Shown one piece after another: positions 8,828-19,030 of a stretch of 64,000 nucleotides of DNA. The position numbers and the translations under genes were made by a program. Source of the stretch: Microbacterium sp. SSM24 (lineage in GTDB: Bacteria; Actinomycetota; Actinomycetes; Actinomycetales; Microbacteriaceae); NCBI RefSeq assembly GCF_025989145.1, contig NZ_JAPDNQ010000001.1:992001-1056000 (forward strand), written 5' to 3'. Below the pieces are notes generated by a model. That model saw only the letters and a program-made list of their open reading frames with translations, searched no databases and was not told the DNA's origin. Positions within the stretch are counted from its first letter, which is position 1. Every line of letters begins with the position of its first letter.

Positions 8828-10120
8828 ATGAAGCTTTCTCCACCGCTTCGAGTAGCAGCCGCGGCTGCTGTCGGTGTCACCGTCATCGCCTTGGGGGGAT
8901 GCTCGCTCGGCGGGAGCTCCTCGGGATCCGACGGAGACACGATCAAGATCGGCTACGTCACTCCCGAGACGGGCTCGCTTGCAGCGTTCAGCGAGTCCGA
9001 CGATTTCGTCCTCGAGCAGATGACGGCGTACTTCGACGAGAACGGCATCACACTCGCCGACGGCTCGAAACACGACGTGGAAATCATCAAGAAGGACACC
9101 CAGTCGGACTCGAAGCGTGCGGCAGATGTCGCCAGCGAACTCATCCTCGAGGACGAGGTGGACATGATCCTCGTCTCCTCGACGCCTGAGACGAACAACC
9201 CGGTTTCGGACCAGTGCGAAGCCAACCAGGTCGTCTGCATCTCCACGGTCGCCCCCTGGGAGACCTGGTACTACGGACGGGGCGGTACCGACACCGAGAG
9301 CTTCAAGTACACCTTCCACTTCTTCTGGGGACTCGGCGACGTCCTGCCGGTGTACGAAGACATCTGGAAGAAGGGCGCTCCCGGCGAGACCAACCTCGGC
9401 GCACTGTTCCCCAACGACGGCGACGGCGCCGCCTGGGCCGGAGCCGTTCCTCCGTTCGCAGAAGCCGCCGGCTACACGGTGAACAACCCCGGCGCATTCC
9501 CCAACGGAACCACGGACTTCTCGTCGCAGATCGCATCCCTCAAGCAGAACGATGACAGCATCCTCGTCTCGATCATGGTCCCGCCCGACTTCATCACCTT
9601 CTGGAAGCAGGCGGTTCAGCAGGGATACCAGCCGAAGGTCGCCACTGTCGCAAAGGCCATCGAGTTCCCCTCGGTCGTCGAGGCACTGGGCAACCTCGGC
9701 AACAACCTCTCGACCGAGGTCTGGTGGTCGCCTTCCTACCCGTTCTCGAGCAGCCTGACGGGTGAGTCCAGTGCTGAGTTCGCGGAGAACTACGAGACTG
9801 CCTCAGGAAAGCAGTGGACGATGCCGCTCGGCTTCGCCGAGGCACTGTTCGAGGTCGCCAACGCCGCCTTCTCGCAGTCCGAGTCCACGAGTTCCGAAGA
9901 CCTCGCTGCGACCATGTCCACGCTCGAGGTCGACACGATCGTGGGCACCCTCGACTGGGCGAACGGCCCGATGCCCGGTGTCGCCATCTCGCCGGTGACC
10001 GGAGGCCAGTGGCGTCTGACCGGTGACGCCGAGTACACCATCGAAATCGTCTCGAACGTGGGCCACCCGGAGATCCCCACGACGAGCGAGGTCGAGCCGA
10101 TCGACTGGCCGAAGCAATAA
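8828..10120 (+). CDS. ABC importer substrate-binding lipoprotein (branched-chain amino acid type)
   Basis: A 430-aa type I periplasmic-binding-fold protein of the Leu/Ile/Val receptor family, anchored as a lipoprotein: hydrophobic signal at residues 8-22 and lipobox ALGGC with Cys25. After the mature start come KIGYVTPETGSLAAF and the paired lobes typical of LivJ/LivK-like receptors. The ATG at 8828 has AAAGGAAGA in front; an in-frame ATG at 8798 lacks a site. First gene of the five-gene importer operon. In actinobacteria such systems often carry aromatic acids or amides instead of amino acids, which would suit the downstream pca genes (inference). Confidence 0.9.
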   Translation: MKLSPPLRVAAAAAVGVTVIALGGCSLGGSSSGSDGDTIKIGYVTPETGSLAAFSESDDFVLEQMTAYFDENGITLADGSKHDVEIIKKDTQSDSKRAADVASELILEDEVDMILVSSTPETNNPVSDQCEANQVVCISTVAPWETWYYGRGGTDTESFKYTFHFFWGLGDVLPVYEDIWKKGAPGETNLGALFPNDGDGAAWAGAVPPFAEAAGYTVNNPGAFPNGTTDFSSQIASLKQNDDSILVSIMVPPDFITFWKQAVQQGYQPKVATVAKAIEFPSVVEALGNLGNNLSTEVWWSPSYPFSSSLTGESSAEFAENYETASGKQWTMPLGFAEALFEVANAAFSQSESTSSEDLAATMSTLEVDTIVGTLDWANGPMPGVAISPVTGGQWRLTGDAEYTIEIVSNVGHPEIPTTSEVEPIDWPKQ

Positions 10121-10884
10121 TGTCCACCGAGCTGCTCGCCGCCAAGGGAATCGATGTTCGGTTCGGGCGCCTTCAGGTTCTCGTCAATCTCGATCTGACC
10201 GTCTACCGCGGCGAGCTGCTCGGCATCATCGGCCCTAACGGAGCGGGAAAGTCCACGCTGCTGTCCGTCCTGGGGGGAACGACTTCCCCCCAGGGCGGCA
10301 CGATCGTCCTCGACGGTGTGGACATCACATCGAAGAGATCGAGCTGGAGATCTCGGCAGGGCGTGGCGACCAGCTACCAGATTCCTCGCCCCTTCCTGGG
10401 GATGACCGTCTACGAGAACGCCCTCGTCGCCGCGCGTTTCGCAGGCAACCTGAAAGGCCGCGACGCGCAGCGGTCCGCAGCCGAGGCGGTCTCCCTCGCC
10501 AACCTCGAACAGCTCGCCAACGTGCAAGGGAGAGACCTGCGTCTTCTTGACCGCAAGAGGCTCGAAGTCGCTCGCGCCCTCGCCTCCAAACCTCGCCTCC
10601 TCCTTCTGGACGAGATCGCCGGCGGATTGACGGAGAGCGAGGTTCCGGAGCTGCTCGATCTCGTGCGCGGTGTCCTCGACGCCGGCGTCACGGTGGTGTG
10701 GATCGAGCACGTCGTGCATGCGCTCCTGTCCGTCGCGACGCGCATGGTGTGCCTGACCTACGGCAGCATCCTCGCCGAAGGCGACCCCCACGAGGTGATG
10801 GCCTCACCCGAGGTCCGGCAGGTGTACCTCGGCATCGAACCCGACGACGACATTCTCGGTCTGGACGGATCGGACGACAGATGA
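10120..10884 (+). CDS. ABC importer ATP-binding protein, LivG type
   Basis: A 254-aa ATPase. Walker A GPNGAGKST spans residues 38-46; Walker B is RLLLLDE near 160. The signature region reads LLDRKRLEVARAL instead of LSGGQ, a variant common in LivG-like ATPases. The C-terminal LivG extension is present. The start overlaps the receptor stop as TAATG. It partners LivF and the two permeases. Confidence 0.92.
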   Translation: MSTELLAAKGIDVRFGRLQVLVNLDLTVYRGELLGIIGPNGAGKSTLLSVLGGTTSPQGGTIVLDGVDITSKRSSWRSRQGVATSYQIPRPFLGMTVYENALVAARFAGNLKGRDAQRSAAEAVSLANLEQLANVQGRDLRLLDRKRLEVARALASKPRLLLLDEIAGGLTESEVPELLDLVRGVLDAGVTVVWIEHVVHALLSVATRMVCLTYGSILAEGDPHEVMASPEVRQVYLGIEPDDDILGLDGSDDR

Positions 10885-11579
10885 CACTCGTGGTCAAAGA
10901 CCTCTCGGCGGGCTACGGCCAGCTGACCGCGCTGCGGAACATCTCGCTCAGTGTGGAAACCGGCGAGATCCTCGCCATCATCGGTGCCAACGGCGCCGGC
11001 AAGTCGACACTCCTGAAGACCATCGCCGGTCAGCTCAAGGCACTCACCGGCTCGGTGACCCTCGATGGTGAGGACGTGACCGCTCTCTCTGCGAGTGCCC
11101 GCGCCCGCCGAGGGATCCTCATGGTTCCGGAGGGCCGGCGTCTCTTCCCCTCACTGACCGTGAAAGAGAACCTTCAGCTGGGCATGTCGACCGGACGGAA
11201 GGGTCACTGGAATCTCGACACCGTGTGCGAGCTGTTTCCGCTCGTCGCCCAGCGCTTGAACCGGGTTGCAGGGCAGATGTCCGGGGGCGAGCAGCAGGCG
11301 ACGGCGATCGCCCGTGCTCTGGTGGGGAACCCCGAGGTGATCATGCTCGACGAGATAAGCCTGGGACTCGCTCCGGCGATCGTGGTGGAGTTCTATGACC
11401 GTCTCGCTGAGATCACCCAACGGGGAACAGCGGTCCTCCTCGTCGAACAGGACGTGAGACGCGCTCTCTCTGTCGCCGACCAGGTCCACTGCCTGCTCGA
11501 AGGACAGACCTCTCTCGCCGGGACCGACCTCGACTTCGCCGATATCTCGGCCGCATACTTCGGGACGGGGGAACGGTGA
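10881..11579 (+). CDS. ABC importer ATP-binding protein, LivF type
   Basis: A 232-aa ATPase with Walker A GANGAGKST at residues 35-43, canonical signature MSGGEQQ followed by AIARAL, and Walker B VIMLDEISLGL. The start ATG at 10881 overlaps the LivG stop (ATGA). The much longer open frame beginning at 10698 lies within livG and is not used. Second ATPase of the heteromeric importer. Confidence 0.92.
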   Translation: MTLVVKDLSAGYGQLTALRNISLSVETGEILAIIGANGAGKSTLLKTIAGQLKALTGSVTLDGEDVTALSASARARRGILMVPEGRRLFPSLTVKENLQLGMSTGRKGHWNLDTVCELFPLVAQRLNRVAGQMSGGEQQATAIARALVGNPEVIMLDEISLGLAPAIVVEFYDRLAEITQRGTAVLLVEQDVRRALSVADQVHCLLEGQTSLAGTDLDFADISAAYFGTGER

Positions 11580-12442
11580 ACCTTCTGGATGCTGTCGCCC
11601 AGGGCCTGATGCTGGGGGGGCTCTACGCCATCTTCGCCGCTGGGCTGTCGCTCATCTTCGGCGTGATGAAGATCGTAAGCCTGTCCTACGGCGCCTTCGC
11701 CGTCATGGCGGCGTTCCTGGCACTTCACTTCACAGAGGCGACCGGGTGGTCTCCCGTCCTCTCGCTGCTGGTCGTCGTGCCGCTCATGGGAGCCTTCGGA
11801 TGGGCCTTGCAGCGCTTCGTCCTGCAGCGCACGCTCGGCGACTCGGCGCTTCCGTCGATCCTCGTCACTTTCGGAATAGCGATCATCATCGAGAATGTGC
11901 TGCTCGTCACCGAATCGGCGGACCAGAAGCGCATGACGCTCGGTTGGATCGACACCGCCGCCTTGGACCTCGGTGTCATCCGACTCGGGGTCTATCCCCT
12001 GGGGCTGTTCATACTGTCGCTGCTGATTCTGGGCGTTCTGTCGCTCGTGATGGCGAAGACACAGTTCGGTCGAGCGGTGCGCGCGATCAGCGAGGATGCA
12101 CCCACAGTCGAGCTCCTGGGCATTCGGCCCAAGGCGATCTATGCGTGGGCCGGTGCGATCGCGCTGGCGCTGGCTGCCATCGGGGGCGTCGCCTCGGGGA
12201 TCCAGACGTCTTTCAGCCCGACCTCCGGCGGCATCCTCCTCATCTTCGCGTTCGAAGCCGTCATCATCGGTGGAATCGGCAGCCTGTGGGGAACATTCCT
12301 GGGGGCTCTCGTCCTCGGTGTCGCACAGACCGTGGGCGCCAGCTACTTCCCTTCGCAGGGGATTCTGATCGGAAACATCGTGTTCCTCATCTTCCTGGCG
12401 TTCCTGCCCCAGGGACTGAGCGGAAAGGTGAAGCGCTCATGA
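11576..12442 (+). CDS. ABC importer permease, LivH type
   Basis: A 288-aa integral membrane protein with about eight hydrophobic segments, beginning NLLDAVAQGLMLGGLYA and ending with the conserved GIGSLWGTFLGALVLG loop that contacts the ATPase. The start is GTG at 11576, overlapping the livF stop as GTGA. It forms the membrane channel with the LivM-type permease. Confidence 0.93.
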   Translation: MNLLDAVAQGLMLGGLYAIFAAGLSLIFGVMKIVSLSYGAFAVMAAFLALHFTEATGWSPVLSLLVVVPLMGAFGWALQRFVLQRTLGDSALPSILVTFGIAIIIENVLLVTESADQKRMTLGWIDTAALDLGVIRLGVYPLGLFILSLLILGVLSLVMAKTQFGRAVRAISEDAPTVELLGIRPKAIYAWAGAIALALAAIGGVASGIQTSFSPTSGGILLIFAFEAVIIGGIGSLWGTFLGALVLGVAQTVGASYFPSQGILIGNIVFLIFLAFLPQGLSGKVKRS

Positions 12443-13458
12443 CCGCCACCAGAACCGAGACGGCCCCGGTGACCATCAGCCGGTGGACCCGCACATCGAG
12501 ATTCGGGACTCCCGCAGCGGTGGTGCTCTTCGCGGGCCTGTTCGCCCTGCCGTTCCTGACGGCTCTGTCGAACGTACGCTCCGTGACCGACCTCCTCGTG
12601 CTGATCATCCTGGCATCGATGTGGAACCTGATGGCCGGCTACGGCGGGATGGAGTCAGTGGGCCAGCAGGCATACATCGGCCTCGGGGCCTACGGGCTCG
12701 TCGTCCTGGCGGACCAACTGGGAATCAACATCTTCCTCGCTGTGCCCCTCGCGGGGGCGATCGCCGGCGTGATCGCCTTTCTGATCTCGTTTCTCGCGTT
12801 CCGGCTCATCGGGGGGTATTTCGCCATCGGAACGTGGGTCATCGCGGAGGTCGTCAAGCTCATCATCACGCAGTTCCCTTCTCTGGGATTGGGCAGCGGC
12901 ATGTCCCTCTACGCGATGTCGCCCTTCGACAGGGATCTGCGGATCGCGGTCAGCTACTGGATCGCGCTGGGAGTCACCGTGCTCGCGCTCGTCACGTGCG
13001 TCTTCCTCGTTCGCTCCGGCTTCGGCCTCGGGCTGACCGCTGTCCGCGACGACCCCACCGCAGCTGCGACATCGGGGGTGGATGTGAACCGGGCCAAGCG
13101 GCTCGTATTCGTCATCTCAGGCATCGGAACGGGGATGGCGGGCGCCATCATCGCCATCTCGACGCTCCGGGTCCAACCGGATTCGCTGTTCTCGGTCCAG
13201 TGGTCCGTACTCATGATCTTCATGGTCGTCATTGGAGGCGTGGGTTCCATCGAAGGCCCCGTCATCGGCGCGATCATCTTCTGGGGCCTCCGGGAAGTTC
13301 TCGCCGACTACGGCTCGCTCTACTTAATTCTCCTGGGAGCCGTGGCCATCGTGTTCGCGCTGTTCTTCCGAGGCGGAGTATGGGGGCTGATCCAGAGGCG
13401 CCGGCGATTCTCCATCTTCCCCGTCGGCTACTCGGCCTCCTTCCGCACCTCCGAATAG
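12439..13458 (+). CDS. ABC importer permease, LivM type
   Basis: A 339-aa integral membrane permease with about nine to ten hydrophobic stretches and the conserved GGVGSIEGPVIGAIIFW coupling loop near residues 268-284. The ATG at 12439 overlaps the livH stop (ATGA). Last gene of the importer operon; the next gene, pcaI, begins 95 bp later behind its own operator-rich region. Confidence 0.93.
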   Translation: MTATRTETAPVTISRWTRTSRFGTPAAVVLFAGLFALPFLTALSNVRSVTDLLVLIILASMWNLMAGYGGMESVGQQAYIGLGAYGLVVLADQLGINIFLAVPLAGAIAGVIAFLISFLAFRLIGGYFAIGTWVIAEVVKLIITQFPSLGLGSGMSLYAMSPFDRDLRIAVSYWIALGVTVLALVTCVFLVRSGFGLGLTAVRDDPTAAATSGVDVNRAKRLVFVISGIGTGMAGAIIAISTLRVQPDSLFSVQWSVLMIFMVVIGGVGSIEGPVIGAIIFWGLREVLADYGSLYLILLGAVAIVFALFFRGGVWGLIQRRRRFSIFPVGYSASFRTSE

Positions 13459-13488
13459 CACAGCGGACCTCCGTCGCGCGCTCGATCC

Positions 13489-13536
13489 GTTCGCGGTAGA
13501 CTGTTCGCACAGCGTACGTGCGTTCGCAGAGCGAAC
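13489..13536. promoter_or_regulatory. Operator region of the pcaIJF operon
   Basis: Three direct GTTCGC repeats (13489-13494, 13503-13508, 13522-13527); the last one forms the perfect inverted repeat GTTCGCAGAGCGAAC with GCGAAC at 13531-13536. A TAGACT (13496-13501) could be the -10. The array lies just before the GTG of pcaI and fits an IclR-type site for the regulator encoded at 16203. Confidence 0.6.
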
Positions 13537-13553
13537 ACCTTGGAGGTGGCTGA

Positions 13554-14315
13554 GTGATCGACAAGACCGTAGGGTCCGTCGATGAGGCTGTGGCCGGCAT
13601 CCATGACGGAGCCGTCGTCATGATCGGCGGGTTCGGCCGAGCCGGACAACCCGTCGAGCTCATCGATGCGCTCATCGCGCAGGGCGCGCGCGACCTCACG
13701 GTTGTGAACAACAACGCAGGCAACGGCGATGCCGGGCTCGCCGCGCTCCTCGCGAGGAAGCGTGTGCGCAAGATCGTCTGCTCCTTCCCACGCCAGCATG
13801 ACTCGTGGGTGTTCGACGGGCTCTACCGCGCAGGCGAGATCGAACTGGAGCTCGTCCCGCAGGGGAACCTGGCCGAGCGCATCCGCGCAGCGGGTGCCGG
13901 CATCGGCGCCTTCTATTCGCCGACCGGCGTCGGCACGCAGCTCACCGAGGGCAAGGAGATCCGAGTGATCGACGGACGCTCGTTCGCCCTGGAGTACCCG
14001 ATCCGTGCCGACGTCGCGCTCGTGAGCGCGTACCGCGGCGACCGGTGGGGAAATCTCGTCTACCGAGAGACAGCGCGCAACTTCGGGCCGATCATGGCGG
14101 CGGCCGCCACGACGACCATTGTTCAGGTCGACACGATCGTGCCCCTCGGGTCGCTCGACCCGGAGACGGTAGTCACGCCCGGCATCTACATCGACCGCGT
14201 CGTCGCGGTCGGTGAGCGCCCCTGGCTGCAGGACGGCGTGTTCATCGGCGGAGTGGATCTCGAAGGTCAGCCGCTCGACGCGGGCGCCGCCTCAGGGACC
14301 GAGGTCGACCAATGA
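13554..14315 (+). CDS. pcaI: 3-oxoadipate CoA-transferase, subunit A
   Basis: A 253-aa alpha subunit of a class I CoA-transferase that moves CoA from succinyl-CoA to 3-oxoadipate. It has the GGFGRAGQP glycine loop at about residues 25-33, VVNNNAGNGDAG, and the EGKEI segment of the family. The start is GTG at 13554 with GGAGG 8 bases upstream. It overlaps pcaJ by ATGA, so the two subunits are coupled. The presence of pcaJ and pcaF identifies the substrate. Confidence 0.93.
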   Translation: MIDKTVGSVDEAVAGIHDGAVVMIGGFGRAGQPVELIDALIAQGARDLTVVNNNAGNGDAGLAALLARKRVRKIVCSFPRQHDSWVFDGLYRAGEIELELVPQGNLAERIRAAGAGIGAFYSPTGVGTQLTEGKEIRVIDGRSFALEYPIRADVALVSAYRGDRWGNLVYRETARNFGPIMAAAATTTIVQVDTIVPLGSLDPETVVTPGIYIDRVVAVGERPWLQDGVFIGGVDLEGQPLDAGAASGTEVDQ

Positions 14316-14994
14316 ACGCCGAGGCAGAGCGGGTCACCCGGATCTCTCGAGAACAGCTTGCCAGGCGCATCGCCCGCGACATCCCGGAGGGGTCATTCGT
14401 CAATCTCGGCATCGGCGCACCCACGCTCGTTGCCGACTACCTTCCCGACGATCAGGAGATCATCCTCCATACCGAGAACGGCATGCTCGGAATGGGCGCC
14501 CGACCCGCCCTGGGCGAGATCGATCCGGACCTCATCAATGCGGGCAAGCAGCCGGTCACCGCCCTCGCGGGCGCCGCCTTTTTCCACCACGCCGACTCCT
14601 TCGCAATGATGCGCGGCGGACATCTCGATGTGTGCGTGCTCGGCGCGTTCCAGGTGTCGCAGTCGGGTGACCTGGCGAACTGGTCCACCGGAGCACCCGG
14701 CGCCATCCCCGCGGTCGGCGGAGCGATGGACCTCGCCATCGGCGCGAAGCAGGTCTACGTGATGACGGATCTGCTCACCAAGACCGGAGAGCCCAAGCTC
14801 GTCGAGGCATGCACCTACCCGCTCACCGGTATGGGTTGCGTGACACGCGTGTACACCGACCACGCCGTCTTCGATGTCACGCCGGAGGGCTTCTCGGTGC
14901 GCGAGGCATTCGGCGAGAACTCGGTCGAGCTCCTCGCCCGGCTGACCGGCCTGAGGTTGACGGATGCCGCGCTCAGCGGCATCCGGGAAGGCGA

Positions 14995-14998
<4 letters not shown>
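14312..14998 (+). CDS. pcaJ: 3-oxoadipate CoA-transferase, subunit B
   Basis: A 228-aa beta subunit. The catalytic Glu of class I CoA-transferases is Glu55 in the ENGMLGMG motif, and the GGAMDLAIGAKQV segment follows. It starts at an ATG overlapping the pcaI stop and overlaps the thiolase start. Catalyses 3-oxoadipate + succinyl-CoA to 3-oxoadipyl-CoA + succinate in the cytosol. Confidence 0.94.
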
Positions 14999-16170
<1,172 letters not shown>

Positions 16171-16202
16171 ACGGCCGACGCGCGGGTGGATACGGTGAGT
16201 CG

Positions 16203-17009
16203 GTGACCGAGAACAGCGAGAATCCTGGCGCAGGAGCGGGGAGAGACACCGTTCAGTCCCTGGTTCGCGGGCTTGCCGTGATACGCGCGTTCGATGCGGA
16301 GCATCCCGAACTCACGCTGAGCGAGGTGGCGCGCCGCGCGGGGATCACGCGCGCCGCCGCCGGACGGTTCCTGCGCACCCTCGAGCAGGTGAGCTACGTC
16401 CGCGGCTCTGCCGAGCCCGCGGGTGGAAGGACCTTCGCCCTCACTCCGCGCGTGCTCGAGCTCGGGTTCAGCTTCCTCTCCGCGCTGTCGATCCCGGACG
16501 TCGTGCAGCCCCACCTGGAGTCGCTGTCACGCGAGGTCGACGAGAGCGTGTCGGCCGCGGTGCTCGACGGCGACAGCATCGTCTACGTCGCTCGCGTGCC
16601 GACTCGGCGAATCATGAGCGTGCGAATCACGATCGGAACACGGTTCCCCGCCTTCGCGACCTCGATGGGGCGCGTCCTCCTGTCGTCGATGACGGAGTCC
16701 GCGCAGATTGCGCTGCTCACAGCATCCGTTCGCCCTGCCCTGACTGAGCGCACGGTGACCGACGTCGATGAGCTGCGGGCCGAGCTCGAGCGGGTGAGGA
16801 TCAAAGGCTGGGCCCTCGTCGACGGGGAGTTGGAGCTCGGCCTGCGTTCGGTTGCCGTGCCGCTGCACGATAGTCGCGGCGCTGTCGTGGCCGCCATCAA
16901 TGTGTCCACGAGCGCCACCCGTGACTCCGTCGAGCATGTGGTCGGGCAGCACCTCCCCCTTCTGCAGCGCACCGCCGCCGCGATCGAGGCCGAGCTCCGT
17001 CTCGTGTGA
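16203..17009 (+). CDS. IclR-family regulator (PcaR/PcaU-like)
   Basis: A 268-aa regulator: N-terminal winged helix (LTLSEVARRAGITRAAAGRFL at about residues 37-57) and a C-terminal IclR effector domain with LGLRSVAVPLHD. The GTG at 16203 follows the thiolase by 32 bp. IclR proteins of the PcaR/PcaU/PobR group control beta-ketoadipate genes in response to pathway intermediates. Its position inside the pca operon and the GTTCGC array before pcaI support the same role. Confidence 0.88.
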   Translation: MTENSENPGAGAGRDTVQSLVRGLAVIRAFDAEHPELTLSEVARRAGITRAAAGRFLRTLEQVSYVRGSAEPAGGRTFALTPRVLELGFSFLSALSIPDVVQPHLESLSREVDESVSAAVLDGDSIVYVARVPTRRIMSVRITIGTRFPAFATSMGRVLLSSMTESAQIALLTASVRPALTERTVTDVDELRAELERVRIKGWALVDGELELGLRSVAVPLHDSRGAVVAAINVSTSATRDSVEHVVGQHLPLLQRTAAAIEAELRLV

Positions 17010-17064
17010 GATCGGCGTGCAGAGCATGGTGGAATCGACGGCCGGCCAGACGTGCGGGGAAGGA

Positions 17065-18126
17065 ATGAGACGTGATTTCGATCACACGACGCCGCAGCAG
17101 CGGGTCGTTTTCGCACAGGGCCAGGCCGCCGCACGCACGCGATCGACGATCGACGAGAGCGAGGGGAGCCGTGTGCTCCTCATCGCGTCTGCGTCCTCAC
17201 GCGCCCTCGCGGACTCCGTTGCCGGACACAGCCGGGTGGTCGCGCGAATCGACCAGGTGGCGCAGCATGTTCCCTCGGTCACGGCGGCTGCTGCGGTGAG
17301 CGCGTCGATCTCGAACAGCGTGGACACGGTGGTCGCCGTCGGGGGCGGGTCCGCGATGGGACTGGCGAAGATCGTCGGGGTGCGAACGGGCGCGGCTATC
17401 ATCGCGGTCCCGACGACCTACTCAGGTTCGGAGGCCACCGATACCTGGGGAATCACAGAGAACGGTCGCAAAGAGACCGGAGCCGACCCTCGAGCGTTGC
17501 CGCAGATCGTGATCTACGACAGCATTCTCCTCGCGAGCCTGTCACCGCGGCAGAGGGGGATGTCGGGCGTGAACGCGATCGCGCACGCGATCGACTCTCT
17601 GTGGGCGCCGCGCGCAGACCCGATCAATCGCGCGCACAGCGCGGAGGCGCTTCACCTGCTCCTCGCCGGGCTGCGCGCGACGGCATCCCTGTCGGACGAC
17701 GCTGCCGTTCGCGAGTCCATGCTCTGCGGCGCATATCTTGCGGGGGTGGCATTCGCATCCGCCGGCGCTGGCCTGCACCACAAGATCTGTCATGTGCTGG
17801 GCGGCATGTTCGACCTTCCCCACGCGGAGACGCACGCGGTGATCCTGCCCTACGTGGTCGAGTACAACGCCCCCGCGGCACCCGAGGCCGCAGCCGTGAT
17901 CTCCCAATCGCTCGGGGGCACCGGTGCCGCGATCGGCCTGTGGCGGTTGCGTGGAGAGCTGGGAGGGCCGCCCTCACTCCGCTCGCTCGGCCTCGGCGAG
18001 TCTCAGATCGCGCGCGCCGTCGAGGCTGCCGCGGAAGCCGCCCCTGCATCCAATCCTCGCCCGGTGACGGCAGACGACCTGCGGATCCTGCTCCGGCGTG
18101 CCTGGCGCGGCGACCCGGTCGTGTGA
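17065..18126 (+). CDS. Maleylacetate reductase (iron-type alcohol dehydrogenase family)
   Basis: A 353-aa NAD(P)H-dependent enzyme of the maleylacetate reductase group, giving 3-oxoadipate from maleylacetate. Features: TPQQRVVF at residues 9-16, VVAVGGGSAMGLAK, PTTYSGSEAT, and the metal-site histidines in NAIAHAID and AGLHHKICHVLGG. I chose the ATG at 17065 (GGGGAAGGA directly upstream) because the protein then begins like its family; an in-frame ATG at 17026 is the alternative. No hydroxyquinol or chlorocatechol dioxygenase is in view, so the source of maleylacetate is not explained. Confidence 0.88.
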   Translation: MRRDFDHTTPQQRVVFAQGQAAARTRSTIDESEGSRVLLIASASSRALADSVAGHSRVVARIDQVAQHVPSVTAAAAVSASISNSVDTVVAVGGGSAMGLAKIVGVRTGAAIIAVPTTYSGSEATDTWGITENGRKETGADPRALPQIVIYDSILLASLSPRQRGMSGVNAIAHAIDSLWAPRADPINRAHSAEALHLLLAGLRATASLSDDAAVRESMLCGAYLAGVAFASAGAGLHHKICHVLGGMFDLPHAETHAVILPYVVEYNAPAAPEAAAVISQSLGGTGAAIGLWRLRGELGGPPSLRSLGLGESQIARAVEAAAEAAPASNPRPVTADDLRILLRRAWRGDPVV

Positions 18127-18177
18127 CTGCGCTGCGCCGACGGGCCGCCGACGCTCCTCGTGTGGCTTCTCAGCGGG

Positions 18178-18972
18178 TCAGCCGCGGGGAGAGGTCGAGT
18201 CGATGCCCCCGAGAAAGGCGTCGATCTCGTGCGCTGTCGCGCGCGGCTGTTCCGCCGGGGGGAGATGCGCCGCTTCGCCGATCCGCGCGATCCGCCCGTT
18301 CGCGACGCCGCGGGAGACCTCGTCCGCAGCCGCAAAGGGGGTGACCAGATCGTGCTCACCCCACACGGCGAGCACGGGGGCGGTCACCGAGGGGAGGCGC
18401 TCGCGCACGTCGTAGTCGGCGAGCGCCTCGCAGCATCGTGCGTAGCTTTCATCGTCGGCCTGCCGAAGCGACTCCAGCAGTGCTCGGCGGACATCCGGGT
18501 CCACGCGCGATCCGCCGTGAGCGAACCAGCGTTCGGTCGATCCCTCGACCAACTCGGAGGTCGACGTCGCACGCACCAGGGCCGCTCGCTCGTGCCATGC
18601 CGGCGCGGTACCCAGCCGGGCCGCGGAGGCGATGACGACGAGCGCCGCGACGTCATCCGGATAGCGCAGCGCCAGCTCGAGACCCACCGCCCCGCCGAGT
18701 GAGACCCCCGCGTAGCGGAACGACTCGACACCGATGCCGCGGAGGGCGCCGTGCACGGCATCCGCGATCTCACCGACCGTGAACGGACCGTGCGCGGCCG
18801 GCGATCGACCGTGTCCCGGCAGATCCCACATCACCAGTCGATGACCTGCGAGCTCCGCAGCGGCACGATGCCAGAGCGCCTCGGCAGAGGTGCCCAGCGA
18901 CGGCCCCAGCACCAGCCAGGGGGCGTGAGCGGGTCCGAGCGGCGCTGACAGCGCGACAACCGGTCGGGTCAT
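18178..18972 (-). CDS. pcaD: 3-oxoadipate enol-lactonase
   Basis: A 264-aa alpha/beta hydrolase. The nucleophile elbow is GVSLGG with Ser91; a late Asp (VWGEHD) and His (AAHLPP) complete the triad. This resembles PcaD in length and motif, and its position directly after catA fits the step 3-oxoadipate enol-lactone to 3-oxoadipate. ATG at 18972 has GGAAGGA upstream. A strong hairpin lies between catA and this gene, so its expression may be lower than that of catBCA. Confidence 0.85.
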   Translation of the reverse strand: MTRPVVALSAPLGPAHAPWLVLGPSLGTSAEALWHRAAAELAGHRLVMWDLPGHGRSPAAHGPFTVGEIADAVHGALRGIGVESFRYAGVSLGGAVGLELALRYPDDVAALVVIASAARLGTAPAWHERAALVRATSTSELVEGSTERWFAHGGSRVDPDVRRALLESLRQADDESYARCCEALADYDVRERLPSVTAPVLAVWGEHDLVTPFAAADEVSRGVANGRIARIGEAAHLPPAEQPRATAHEIDAFLGGIDSTSPRG

Positions 18973-18991
18973 GCCATCCTTCCGAGGGAGA

Positions 18992-19025
18992 GCACGGGTG
19001 CGACGCGAAGGCGACGCACCCGTGC
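18992..19025 (-). terminator. Hairpin between catA and pcaD
   Basis: A 15-bp stem with one A-A mismatch (GCACGGGTGCG-A-CGC, loop GAAG, GCG-A-CGCACCCGTGC). It begins 5 bp beyond the catA stop on the minus strand. No T run follows. It may act as a partial terminator or a 3'-end stabiliser for catBCA mRNA. Confidence 0.55.
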
Positions 19026-19030
19026 GGGTG

